A stretch of 64,000 nt of DNA from JANQTF01 sp036835375 (GTDB lineage: Bacteria > Bacteroidota > Bacteroidia > J057). This document shows, piece after piece, positions 56,040-64,000 of this stretch. The notes under the pieces are model-generated. The model searched no databases, was not told the DNA's origin, and worked only from the letters and a program-made list of their open reading frames with translations. The number at the start of each line of letters is the position of its first letter. Position 1 is the first letter of the stretch. The translations under genes were made by a program, and so were the position numbers. Where the stretch lies: positions 1-64,000 of the forward strand of contig DAITMB010000010.1 in NCBI GenBank assembly GCA_036835375.1. The letters run 5' to 3'.

Positions 56040-57001
56040 GTAGAAAACCGAAAGTACTGATCACCGGGGGTGCTGGCTTTTTAGGCTCCCACCTCTGCGA
56101 CCGTTGCATGAAAGAAGGATATGAGGTAGTTGCTATGGACAACCTCATCACGGGCAACTTGGCCAACATCGCCCACCTTTTTGGTCAAGACGGCTTCACA
56201 TTCGTGAAGCACGACATCACCAACTACACCTATGTAGAGGGAGAATTGGACTTTATCCTTCACTTCGCCTCTCCTGCCAGCCCCATCGATTACCTCAAGA
56301 TCCCCATCCAGACCCTGAAAGTGGGTGCTATGGGTACGCACAAAATCCTCGGTCTTGCTAAAGACAAAGGCGCACGCGTGCTCATCGCTTCTACCTCAGA
56401 AGTGTATGGCGATCCCTTGATTCACCCACAGACTGAGGATTATTGGGGCAATGTGAATCCGGTTGGATTTCGCGGTTGCTATGACGAGGCCAAGCGATTC
56501 ATGGAAGCCCTCACCATGGCTTACCATCGTTATCACGGCGTCGAAACCCGAATTGTGCGGATTTTCAATACCTATGGACCCCGCATGCGTGTTGAAGACG
56601 GACGAGTACTCCCCGCTTTCATGAGCCAAGCGCTCCGCGGAGAAGACATTACTGTCTTTGGCGACGGCAACCAGACCCGTAGCTTCTGCTACTGCGACGA
56701 CCTCGTCGAGGGAATCTGGCGCTTGCTTCACAGCGATTACTCCGACCCAGTGAACATTGGCAATCCTTCTGAAATCACAATTTTGGATTTCGCCCAAGAA
56801 GTTGTCGATCTTGTGGGCTCAAAGAGCAAAGTCGTGTACAAGCCGCTGCCACAAGATGATCCGAAGGTCCGCCAACCAGACATCACCCTCGCAAGGGAGA
56901 TCTTGGGCTGGGAGCCGCAGGTACCTCGTGAAGAAGGCTTGAAGCGTACGCTTGAGTACTTCAAAAAAGAGGTGATAGTAGATCGTGTTCCACAAGCATA
57001 A
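56036..57001 (+). CDS. uxs: UDP-glucuronate decarboxylase (UDP-xylose synthase type)
   Basis: 321 residues of the extended SDR fold. GGAGFLGSHLCD (about 8-19) binds NAD, and the catalytic Tyr149 and Lys153 lie in YDEAKRF. DFILHFASPASPIDYLKIPIQT and RIFNTYGPRM are typical of UXS enzymes, which convert UDP-glucuronate to UDP-xylose. The ugd overlap supports this over other SDR epimerases. It also overlaps the next gene by 17 bases. Confidence 0.9.
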   Translation: MSRKPKVLITGGAGFLGSHLCDRCMKEGYEVVAMDNLITGNLANIAHLFGQDGFTFVKHDITNYTYVEGELDFILHFASPASPIDYLKIPIQTLKVGAMGTHKILGLAKDKGARVLIASTSEVYGDPLIHPQTEDYWGNVNPVGFRGCYDEAKRFMEALTMAYHRYHGVETRIVRIFNTYGPRMRVEDGRVLPAFMSQALRGEDITVFGDGNQTRSFCYCDDLVEGIWRLLHSDYSDPVNIGNPSEITILDFAQEVVDLVGSKSKVVYKPLPQDDPKVRQPDITLAREILGWEPQVPREEGLKRTLEYFKKEVIVDRVPQA

Positions 57002-57557
57002 GACAATCATCGCAGGTCTATGGCTCATTGAGCCGGATGTGTTTGGAGATGACCGGGGCTGGTTCAAAGAGCTGTTCAACGAACAGGCCTTTGATCAGAT
57101 TGACCTCGGTCATCTTCGTTTTGTTCAGGACAACTTGTCCCGCTCCTCGCGTGGCACTCTTCGCGGCATGCACTTCCAGCGCCCTCCGCATTCGCAGGGT
57201 AAGCTCGTCACTGTCTTGGAAGGACAAGTGCTCGACATGGTGGTGGATCTTCGCTTAGGGTCCCCGACCTATGGACATCATGTCTCTGTGGAATTAGACG
57301 CGAGCAAGCATCAAATGCTATTTGTGCCGCAAGGAATGGCCCACGGATTCCAAGTATTATCGGAGAGCTGTTTGTTTTTTTACAAATGCACCGATACCTA
57401 CCACCCGGAGTCAGAAGGTGGTCTTGCGTGGGACGACCCTTCGTTGGCCCTGCCTTGGCGCGACATTCCTCCCATTTTATCAGGAAAAGACCTTCATTAC
57501 GCGCCTTTCGAGGAATTTAAGAGTCCTTTCTCTTTTGAACTAAGCCCGAATCATTAG
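56985..57557 (+). CDS. rfbC: RfbC-family (dTDP-4-dehydrorhamnose 3,5-epimerase-like) enzyme
   Basis: 190 residues starting at GTG, overlapping the end of uxs by 17 bases. Active-site His63 lies in RGTLRGMHFQRPP; QGMAHGFQVLSE, FFYKCTDTYHPESEGGLAWDDPSL and the C-terminal LALPW are standard RmlC cupin blocks. In the usual pathway it epimerises dTDP-4-keto-6-deoxyglucose, but rfbA, rfbB and rfbD are absent here and its partners make UDP-glucuronate and UDP-xylose. It may act on another 4-keto sugar. Specificity cannot be settled by sequence alone. Confidence 0.8.
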   Translation: MFHKHKTIIAGLWLIEPDVFGDDRGWFKELFNEQAFDQIDLGHLRFVQDNLSRSSRGTLRGMHFQRPPHSQGKLVTVLEGQVLDMVVDLRLGSPTYGHHVSVELDASKHQMLFVPQGMAHGFQVLSESCLFFYKCTDTYHPESEGGLAWDDPSLALPWRDIPPILSGKDLHYAPFEEFKSPFSFELSPNH

Positions 57558-57626
57558 AAAAAAAATTTTACTCTGTTTCCGCATCAGAAGTAGGACATCA
57601 AAAACCATGAATTTTCAATTTTATCT

Positions 57627-58958
57627 CTAAATCTGGGATCCAGCTTTGATCGCAAGATACTTGTTGATCGTGTTCACCGTCAGGTTCTCTGGAGCCGTAA
57701 GCATACTAGGAACGCCAGCTTGAGCCAATTCTTTGACCATCAATTTTTTGTCGTACATCAACTGCTCTCCGATGGCCTTCACATAGATGCCTTCGGTATC
57801 AGCAGGGGCGGTAGTAAGGAGGGATGTTAATTCCGTGTTTTCGAAAAATACCACCAAGAGCAAATGTTGCCTGGCCATTCGTTTCAAATAGGGGAGTTGC
57901 CTACGCATGGCGCTGAGGGATTCGAAGTTGGTAAACAGGACCAGGAGGCTCCGCTGCGACAGTTTTCTGCTCACAAATACATACACCCGCTCATAGTCCG
58001 ATTCTTGGAATGCTGTCTCCTGACGATAGAGTAGCTCTTGAAAGTTGCGCAAGTGCCCCGATCGACTGGAAGCCGGTAAAAATTGGTCAATTTCTTTGGC
58101 GAATGTGAGGAGTCCGCTTCGGTCGTGTCGTGAGATCGCGATATGTGCCAAGACCAAACTAGCATTGATGGCGTAGTCGAGAAGTGCCATGCCTTCAAAC
58201 GGCATTTTCATCGCTCTACTTTTATCGATCAGGCAATAAATCTGCTGCGAACGCTCATCCATGTATTGATTGACCATGAGCTTGCTGCTGCGAGCAGTGG
58301 CCTTCCAGTTGATGGTGCGGTAGTCATCGCCGCGCACATACTCCTTGATATGCTCAAACTCTGTGCTGTGCCCCAGCCTACGAATGGGCTTAACCCCTAA
58401 TTCTGTCAGCCGATTTGACATCGCCAATAGTTGATATGCCTGAAGTTGTAAAAAGGATGGATACACGGCCACAGTCTGCCCGATGGCAAATCGCCAATGG
58501 CGAATAAACAAGCCGATGGGGCTGCGCACCAAGGCGTGTAGATCGCCAAACTCATATTCCCCCCGAGCAACTGGTCGCAAATAATAATGAATCTTCGCCT
58601 CGGCTCCTGCTGCCAAGCGGAGCTTTTTGTTCATATCTCGCCATTGAAACTGCACCGGGACCTCATCTATGATCTCCACCTTCAGCGTAAACCCATATTG
58701 ATTGGTGAGCGTGATCTCAATCCGGTTGGCGTCTCCATTCGACAGACGTTGGGTCACTTCCCGCCTTGCCAATACGCCTTGGCGATGCCGGAATAGCAAC
58801 AAAATATCAAGCACCATCGCGACAACAGTGACCGCTAGTCCCATGTAGGCCAGCGGCAGCAGTGTAGGTATCACGTGAGAGAGCACAAACGCTGCGATCA
58901 GTGCTCCTAGCAAGAGGAAAAAACGTGGATGAAGAATCAGTTTTCGCATGATTCGCAT
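57627..58958 (-). CDS. DUF58 domain protein
   Basis: 443 residues. Two membrane segments form the N-terminus (FFLLLGALIAAFVLSHVIP and LLPLAYMGLAVTVVAMVLDIL). The DUF58 core follows, with IKEYVRGDDYRTINWKATARSSKLMVNQYM and a late von Willebrand A-like part LIDKSRAMK. DUF58 proteins commonly sit beside MoxR ATPases and CoxE-like partners, none of which is here. The start could equally be the ATG at 58949, nine bases in. Function unknown; probably an inner-membrane protein facing the cytoplasm. Confidence 0.82.
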   Translation of the reverse strand: MRIMRKLILHPRFFLLLGALIAAFVLSHVIPTLLPLAYMGLAVTVVAMVLDILLLFRHRQGVLARREVTQRLSNGDANRIEITLTNQYGFTLKVEIIDEVPVQFQWRDMNKKLRLAAGAEAKIHYYLRPVARGEYEFGDLHALVRSPIGLFIRHWRFAIGQTVAVYPSFLQLQAYQLLAMSNRLTELGVKPIRRLGHSTEFEHIKEYVRGDDYRTINWKATARSSKLMVNQYMDERSQQIYCLIDKSRAMKMPFEGMALLDYAINASLVLAHIAISRHDRSGLLTFAKEIDQFLPASSRSGHLRNFQELLYRQETAFQESDYERVYVFVSRKLSQRSLLVLFTNFESLSAMRRQLPYLKRMARQHLLLVVFFENTELTSLLTTAPADTEGIYVKAIGEQLMYDKKLMVKELAQAGVPSMLTAPENLTVNTINKYLAIKAGSQI

Positions 58959-59449
58959 GAATGGGCAGCCGGAACAATCAAGCTGACGGAAAGATTTTAT
59001 GTTGGAGAGGACAACAAAGGGAGAAAGCAGTCGATGCGAAGGAAATCGTTATGATCTCATCTAGAAAGCCACCCTTGTCGACTCAAAAGTTGCTCAAAAA
59101 AGCAATAGGAAACCTTGGCTGGCCACCACATTTTTTCGAGATTTCGGCCTACATCAAGCCTCACCTCGTGGATCCCCACAGATTTGGCTTAACTATTCGG
59201 TCACTTGACAATGAGAATTTGTGCCATCAATGCCTCAACTTTAGTTTTACCTGAGCACTTGGTTTCGAAAAGATGATGAATGCCATATTGATCAATCTCA
59301 GTAAAAATTTTATGTTTGAGAAGAGTTTTTGTCAGTTCTAATCAAGTGAAATCCTTCTTGTGTGCTGCTTTTCTACATCCGCTTAGCTTCCGTTTTGGCT
59401 GTGGTGTCGTACACATATTCCTCACTCCCCCACAACTACCCTGACCTAG
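58959..59449. other. Non-coding divergent region upstream of lpxB, 491 bases
   Basis: It contains the lpxB promoter (listed separately). A 97-codon frame at 58961-59254 has no family features and is rejected. No strong hairpin. Confidence 0.5.
59288..59318 (+). promoter_or_regulatory. Promoter of lpxB
   Basis: TTG at 59288-59290 and TATGTTTG at 59311-59318 are 20 bases apart, an exact Bacteroidota promoter match. The leader would be about 125 bases. Confidence 0.55.
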
Positions 59450-60568
59450 ATGCAACGGCTCTATCTTTTGGCTGGAGAAGATTCCGGCGACCTCCACGCC
59501 AGTAGCCTGGTCAAGGCGCTGCGAGTGAAGCGCCCGGATATCCTCTTGCGGGGATTGGGTGGCGATCGCATGGCAGCATCCGGAGTAGAGTTGGTGGCCC
59601 ATCTCTCTGCGGGAAATTTCATGGGGTTTGGTGAGGTAGTGAAGAACCTTGGGGCGATTTTACGCTTGTTTCGACAAATCAAAGAAGATGTTCGCCAGTG
59701 GAAACCAGATGCGGTAGTGATGGTTGATTACCCGGCTTTCAACCTTCGACTGGCTCCTTTTTTCCACGCGCTGGGAATTCCTATTTATTTCTACATCTCT
59801 CCTCAACTGTGGGCCTGGAAAAAAGGGCGGGTGAAAATTATTCGGAAATACGTCGAGCGAATGCTGGTCATACTGCCTTTTGAGCAGGAATTCTATGCCA
59901 GAGAGCAAGTCGAGGTGGACTTCGTCGGGCATCCTTTGCTAGATGTGATCTCAAGCCAACCAAAAATTTTGTCTTCCCCTCCCATCATCGCCCTGCTTCC
60001 GGGATCTCGCAAGCAGGAAATTCAGCGGATGCTACCAGTGATGTTGACCCTGACGAAGGCCTTTCCGGACCATCGCTTTGTCGTTGCAGGTGCGCCCTCG
60101 CAGCCGGCTTCATTGTACCATTCGATAGTGGGAGATTCTCTTGTAGAATTGTGGATGAATCGCACGTACGAACTGCTTTCAAAGGCCAGCTGCGCCGCCG
60201 TGACCAGTGGCACTGCGACCTTGGAAACAGCCCTTTTTCGTGTACCTGAAGTCGTGTGCTATCGTGGGTCAGCGATCTCCTACGCCATCGGAAAAAGGCT
60301 GGTGAAGGTGCCATTCATCTCTCTCGTCAACCTCATCCTTGGCCGAAGAGCCGTCCAGGAACTCATTCAGCGGGACATGAATCCCGAACGCTTGACACAT
60401 GAGATGCGCCAACTCATGTTGCCCGATGTTCAAGAGAGAATGGCACAGGACTATCAAGACCTCTGGCATAAGCTTGGAAGTGCAGGTGCTTCCCACATCG
60501 CTGCAAAAGCCATTTTGAAAGCTCACGACCAATACTTGGAGAAGAAAAGTGTCATCTCCCAACCATAA
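59450..60568 (+). CDS. lpxB: Lipid-A-disaccharide synthase
   Basis: 372 residues. The N-terminal LLAGEDSGDLHASSLVKAL motif and FMGFGEVVKN are the LpxB hallmarks. YISPQLWAWKKGRVKIIRKYVERMLVILPFEQEFY and VDFVGHPLLD follow. The C-terminal TSGTATLETALF block belongs to the UDP-sugar binding half. The enzyme joins lipid X and UDP-2,3-diacylglucosamine at the inner face of the inner membrane. waaA acts two steps later. The FAD oxidoreductase gene follows after 14 bases, probably in the same transcript. Confidence 0.95.
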   Translation: MQRLYLLAGEDSGDLHASSLVKALRVKRPDILLRGLGGDRMAASGVELVAHLSAGNFMGFGEVVKNLGAILRLFRQIKEDVRQWKPDAVVMVDYPAFNLRLAPFFHALGIPIYFYISPQLWAWKKGRVKIIRKYVERMLVILPFEQEFYAREQVEVDFVGHPLLDVISSQPKILSSPPIIALLPGSRKQEIQRMLPVMLTLTKAFPDHRFVVAGAPSQPASLYHSIVGDSLVELWMNRTYELLSKASCAAVTSGTATLETALFRVPEVVCYRGSAISYAIGKRLVKVPFISLVNLILGRRAVQELIQRDMNPERLTHEMRQLMLPDVQERMAQDYQDLWHKLGSAGASHIAAKAILKAHDQYLEKKSVISQP

Positions 60569-60582
60569 CTTGATCAACATTC

Positions 60583-61653
60583 ATGCGAGCATTGATTCTG
60601 GGAGGAGGCTTGGCAGGTAGCCTGATGGCGTGTCGGCTTTTGCAACGAGGGAACGAAGTGTGTCTGATCGACGACCGGGCACCAAATAGTGCCTCCAGGG
60701 TTGCCGCTGGCCTTTACAACGTCATCACCGGCAGATTTGGAGCAAAAACGTGGCTAGCAGAAACCCTGTTGGAAGAGATTAAAGCCTTGTTGGCTGATCC
60801 ATTCTACCGAGGGATTGAGGAGGAAGTGCATCCTATGCCGATTTACCGCCCGTTCCGCGATATCGAAGAATACAACCTCTGGTCCGGAAGGATACAAGAA
60901 CCTGCCTACCAGCACCTGGTCTCCTTCGTGGAACGGCCCATCTTTCCCGATCTCCTCCACAATCCACATGGAGGCATCCGAATCGAGACCTGTGGCTGGG
61001 CAAATATCGGCGGCATCGTTGATTTGTTGCATCGGCTCATTGAGCAACATGGGGGCAGCTGCCTTGTTGGTGATATTCCCTACGAGCGCATCGACTTGAA
61101 CAAGAAGACAATCATTTGGGAGGACAAAACCATCCGGTTTGATGCGCTGATCTGCTGTGAAGGTCACCGCATTCGTAACAATCCTTGGTTTGAAAAGCTG
61201 CCTGTGCAACCCAACAAAGGGGAGATATTAGAAATAGAATCCCCTGAATTGAGCAAGCTTCCCTTTGTTGTCTCTCGAAAAATCTATGTCCTTCCTAATG
61301 CACCGGACCGCTGGGTCGTGGGCGCGACCTACGCGAACCACTTTGACGTTTCTGGACCGAGCGAAGCTGGCAAAACGGAGATCTTGGGTTATCTCGATAA
61401 GGTGATCCGGGCACCCTACTGTGTGGTAGCGCATCGGGCTGGGATTCGCCCCACTACTCCCAACCGTCGCCCCATCCTTGGGACGCATCCAGACTGGCCC
61501 AGCGTCCATGTTCTCACTGGATTTGGGGCCAAAGGCATGTTGGCGGCACCATATTGCAGCAAGTTACTTGCTGCCAAGATCATCGGCGAGCATCCGGCGA
61601 TTCCTGAAGAGATTTCGCTCAGTCGATTCAAAGCATTTCGACCCCGTAGGTAG
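60583..61653 (+). CDS. FAD-dependent oxidoreductase (DAO family)
   Basis: 356 residues. The FAD-binding GxGxxG-type motif is ILGGGLAGSLMACRLLQRGNEVCLID (about 5-30); RVAAGLYNVITGRFG follows. A second dinucleotide-like stretch GAKGMLAAPYCSKLLAAKIIG is near the C-terminus, together with HRAGIRPTTPNRRPILGTHPDWPSVHV, typical of glycine-oxidase and D-amino-acid oxidase relatives. The substrate cannot be inferred. It follows lpxB closely but has no obvious connection with lipid A. Confidence 0.82.
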   Translation: MRALILGGGLAGSLMACRLLQRGNEVCLIDDRAPNSASRVAAGLYNVITGRFGAKTWLAETLLEEIKALLADPFYRGIEEEVHPMPIYRPFRDIEEYNLWSGRIQEPAYQHLVSFVERPIFPDLLHNPHGGIRIETCGWANIGGIVDLLHRLIEQHGGSCLVGDIPYERIDLNKKTIIWEDKTIRFDALICCEGHRIRNNPWFEKLPVQPNKGEILEIESPELSKLPFVVSRKIYVLPNAPDRWVVGATYANHFDVSGPSEAGKTEILGYLDKVIRAPYCVVAHRAGIRPTTPNRRPILGTHPDWPSVHVLTGFGAKGMLAAPYCSKLLAAKIIGEHPAIPEEISLSRFKAFRPRR

Positions 61654-61684
61654 CGGCATTCCACTACATTCCGACTTCCCTCAA

Positions 61685-61699
61685 GTGCCACCTTGGCAC
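61685..61699 (+). terminator. Short hairpin after the FAD oxidoreductase gene
   Basis: GTGCCA and TGGCAC pair perfectly over 6 bp with loop CCT, about 30 bases after the stop. No T run follows, so a terminator role is weak. Confidence 0.3.
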
Positions 61700-61746
61700 C
61701 GTTGTCGTGATGTCTCTACGCACGCTTTTTGCCGTATATCTTTCCC

Positions 61747-61832
61747 AACAGCGCTAAGGAATATTCACATTTGTATCTGGGAATCCAGATAGAAATCCCT
61801 ACATTTTCTAGGTCAAACTTCCTAGCGCTGTT
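61747..61832 (+). repeat. Nested inverted-repeat element / structured RNA candidate
   Basis: Outer arms AACAGCGCTAAGGAA (61747-61761) and TTCCTAGCGCTGTT (61819-61832) pair over 14 bp with one bulged A. Inside, TATCTGG (61774-61780) and CCAGATA (61785-61791) form a perfect 7-bp hairpin with loop GAAT. A third pairing, CTAGG (61808-61812) with CCTAG (61821-61825), would compete with the outer stem. The element lies 80 bases before the start at 61913. Confidence 0.5.
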
Positions 61833-61912
61833 TATCGTTAATCTCGATACTCCAGTATTCGTCCCATTCTCCTCCATTGCAGGAGATCTCTAGAATCGAA
61901 ACCCTATCTGCT

Positions 61913-64000
61913 ATGTCCCTGCGCATCTTTCTGAGCGCCACGTTGCTCCTGTCAGGTTGGTTGGTAGCCCAGCCTTTCCAACCTTTTGCCCAATCACGCG
62001 ATTGGCAAGTCCTTTCCTCCGACCACTTCGACTTATACCATCATGAAGAAGATCAAGTCATGGCAGCGTCGATTGTGAAATTGGCAGAGTTGGCGCGGCA
62101 CGAGGTGATGGTCCTTTTTGACGTTCGTCCTGAGCAACGATATACCCTTACCTACTTTCCACATGCGATGGAATTGCTTTATAGCAACCAATCCGTAGGC
62201 CCACAAAATATTGAGATAGGTCAATACTTCTTGCCAACGCAGCGCGGCGTGCTGATCCATCCCGGCACCACTAACGACTTGTACAAGGCTATCAAGAAAG
62301 AAGTGACAAGTTTTGTCATGAATGAATTTGTCTTTGGAAAAACCATGCGAGACGTGCTCCAGACCAAGCTCCTCCTTCACAATTCGCTTTGGTTTTGGGA
62401 GGGATTGCGGGAGTATTCGGGCGAAGGCTGGAATTTTGAAGACGAAATGTGGATCAATACCTTGGAAAGCCAAGAGTTGCTCTCGCTCGCACTGGAGGGA
62501 CAATCGGAGCTGAGCCGGACCGTGAGAAAATCTATTTGGCATTTTATCTCGCACGAGTATGGCGACCAGAAACTGTCGGAAATCGTCTATTTGGTCAATA
62601 TTTCTAATTCGATCGAATCTGGAATCGTCTCTGTCCTCGGGATTACCCTCAACTCACTCACCAGTCGATGGCGGGACTATATCCTGACTTCCGCCGATGC
62701 TCAGCGCCAACGAAAAGTCGATCTTTCGGTATGGAACGATGCCCATGAGGTTCCGCTTCCCAAGGGACACTCGCTGATCAGCTTTGCATGGAATCACGAG
62801 ACTGGACAAATTGCGGCTTGGCTACATAATGAAGGCGCAGCACAATTATTCATTTTTGAAGTAGATACCCGCGAATGGTCGGCTATGCCTGTCAAAATGG
62901 GCATTCAGAGCGATTTTGCGCAACATGTTTCCCTGACGGACATTCCGCTTGCATGGTCGAAAGATGGATCAAAGCTGGTGACGATCCGCTATAGACCCAA
63001 AGGCCTTACTCAGCTGGTCTATCTTTCTTTGGAAGCCAAAGAATTAGAAGTATTTGACCTCAACAAAAGCTTTCGCGCAGTCCTCGACTTGGCTTGGTCT
63101 CATGATGGAGCTACAGTAGTAGCCTCTATTCTTCACGACGGTCAGATCGACTTGTACAAAACCCCCGCTGAAGATGCACAATTCAAAGCCCTCACGAGTG
63201 ACACTTTCGACGACCGAGATCCTTCCTGGAGCTTAGACGATCAGCGGATTTTCTTTGCGAGCAACCGCGATTCCTCTGCACTTGGACAGAGTAAGCCACT
63301 GTGGAAACTACATGAAGCATCTTACGACATTTTCTCGCTGGATCATCTTGACACTTATGAACTGGAGCGGCTCACCAAAACGCCCTTTTCTCATGAGCGA
63401 AAGCCTGTCGCCACCACCAGCTTCCGCGTCAAATATCTCACGGATGAATCCGGGATCTGGAATCTTCATGCGATGAATGTATTTCTTCGCGAAAGAGAGG
63501 CTGTGTCAAACATTGACGTGGGCCTTATGGCGTGGACGGGCGATGAAGAGACGGTGATCCTCGCTGCACCTTATCAAGGCAGGACCAATCTTTACCGCGT
63601 AGAATCGTCGCTGTTGACAGCACCGCCCACACCAGAGTTGACACTTTTGCGGTTGGAACAAATCGCTACTTTTCAAGCCAAGGAGCGACAAAAAAAGCGT
63701 GAAGAAGCTGTTAAACAATTGGAAAGGGAGCCGGCACCGGAACCAGCACCTACCCCTGAACCGGATATAGCCCCGATTGACACTACCCAGCAAGAGACCC
63801 CCAGGGATCAACCCGTGAGATATTATATCTTCGACGAGGAGGATCAACCTTACGATATCAAGCGTCCCGTCCAACGAGAAGGCACTACTTCTCCTACCCA
63901 GCCACGTCGCTGGTCCACTGGCACTCAAGGACGACGCGCCCTTCAAGCCCCGGACCTCGACGCGATGCGCATCGGTGGGGCCAGGAAAGCAGATAATCGA
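61913..64000 (+). CDS. TolB-like propeller protein with degenerate peptidase-MA-like domain, 3' end outside window
   Basis: 696 visible codons, open to the window edge. A signal peptide (FLSATLLLSGWLVAQ) is followed by DWQVLSSDHFDLYHHEEDQ, the opening of gluzincin-like peptidase-MA domains. At 129-133, where HExxH is expected, the residues are KEVTS, so both zinc histidines are missing; WFWEGLREYSG (160-170) keeps the later motif. TolB/WD40-like beta-propeller repeats follow at about 270-470 (IPLAWSKDGSKLVTI, DLAWSHDGATVVA, DPSWSLDDQRIFFASNRD). After about 580 comes a charged, proline/glutamate-rich linker. Related proteins usually end in an outer-membrane barrel, which would lie beyond the edge. 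Confidence 0.75.
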   Translation, partial: MSLRIFLSATLLLSGWLVAQPFQPFAQSRDWQVLSSDHFDLYHHEEDQVMAASIVKLAELARHEVMVLFDVRPEQRYTLTYFPHAMELLYSNQSVGPQNIEIGQYFLPTQRGVLIHPGTTNDLYKAIKKEVTSFVMNEFVFGKTMRDVLQTKLLLHNSLWFWEGLREYSGEGWNFEDEMWINTLESQELLSLALEGQSELSRTVRKSIWHFISHEYGDQKLSEIVYLVNISNSIESGIVSVLGITLNSLTSRWRDYILTSADAQRQRKVDLSVWNDAHEVPLPKGHSLISFAWNHETGQIAAWLHNEGAAQLFIFEVDTREWSAMPVKMGIQSDFAQHVSLTDIPLAWSKDGSKLVTIRYRPKGLTQLVYLSLEAKELEVFDLNKSFRAVLDLAWSHDGATVVASILHDGQIDLYKTPAEDAQFKALTSDTFDDRDPSWSLDDQRIFFASNRDSSALGQSKPLWKLHEASYDIFSLDHLDTYELERLTKTPFSHERKPVATTSFRVKYLTDESGIWNLHAMNVFLREREAVSNIDVGLMAWTGDEETVILAAPYQGRTNLYRVESSLLTAPPTPELTLLRLEQIATFQAKERQKKREEAVKQLEREPAPEPAPTPEPDIAPIDTTQQETPRDQPVRYYIFDEEDQPYDIKRPVQREGTTSPTQPRRWSTGTQGRRALQAPDLDAMRIGGARKADNR

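Noticed and set aside
58961..59254. 97-codon frame upstream of lpxB
   Set aside because: No signal, domain or hydrophobic pattern, and it lies in the divergent promoter region, where it also precedes an exact promoter match for lpxB.

Overview
The window comes from a member of the Bacteroidota. Three things show this. It has a gliding-type ABC transporter (GldA, GldF, GldG). It has a giant secreted protein ending in the type B (CHU_C) sorting domain of the type IX secretion system. It also has lineage-typical families (DUF4835, DUF4249, a short Rpb6/omega-like RNA polymerase subunit beside bamD and coaBC) and several upstream regions matching the Bacteroidota promoter TTG-N17..23-TAnnTTTG. 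The roughly 50% GC content and the size of the adhesin would suit a Saprospiria or Lewinella-like marine or sludge bacterium, but that level of placement is only a guess.

Layout. 1-1616: cut-off peptide-type ABC binding lipoprotein (-). 1836-6788: gldA, gldF, gldG, then accC (+). 6818-10706: cdd, hslU and a C-terminal processing protease (-). 11114-11653: secreted orphan (+). 11727-16230: a minus-strand block transcribed bamD, rpoZ, coaBC, DUF4835, msrA. 16604-19481: LptF/LptG-family permease and a GT-C-like membrane protein (+). 19584-22355: DUF4249 and OmpA-domain envelope proteins (-). 22505-25286: panB, RluA-type synthase and a TPR protein (+). 25297-30152: B12-type binding protein, GNAT (+), small membrane proteins, a LysM lytic transglycosylase and an O-methyltransferase. 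30299-35527: dnaN (+), uvrB (-, broken by a 100-N assembly gap) and a GCS2-like/CBS fusion (+). 35642-37038: small lipoprotein and polyprenyl synthase (-). 37532-48546: the 1761-residue T9SS adhesin, gatC, a membrane/TPR protein and ppk1 (+). 48880-50557: phasin-like protein, tRNA-Asn and a barrel protein (+). 50623-54316: ilvE, a small secreted protein, waaA and a barrel protein (-). 54705-57557: ugd, uxs, rfbC (+). 57627-58958: DUF58 (-). 59450-64000: lpxB, FAD oxidoreductase and a cut-off TolB-like propeller protein (+).

How the genes work together. Much of the window serves the cell envelope: lipid A/KDO synthesis and transport (lpxB, waaA, LptF/G-type permease), outer-membrane assembly (bamD), peptidoglycan turnover (lytic transglycosylase, OmpA domain), activated sugars (ugd-uxs-rfbC), and surface motility or adhesion (gld genes and the adhesin). 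The rest is housekeeping: CoA synthesis (panB, coaBC), fatty-acid carboxylation (accC), DNA replication and repair (dnaN, uvrB), amino-acid metabolism (ilvE) and polyphosphate (ppk1).

I found no CRISPR array, prophage, transposase or obvious defence island. The window reads as ordinary chromosomal core with a few odd points. These are a nested hairpin element at 61747-61832, a probable pseudo-peptidase at the right edge, the GCS2-CBS fusion, the uvrB assembly gap, and an RfbC-type epimerase coupled to UDP-xylose-type enzymes.
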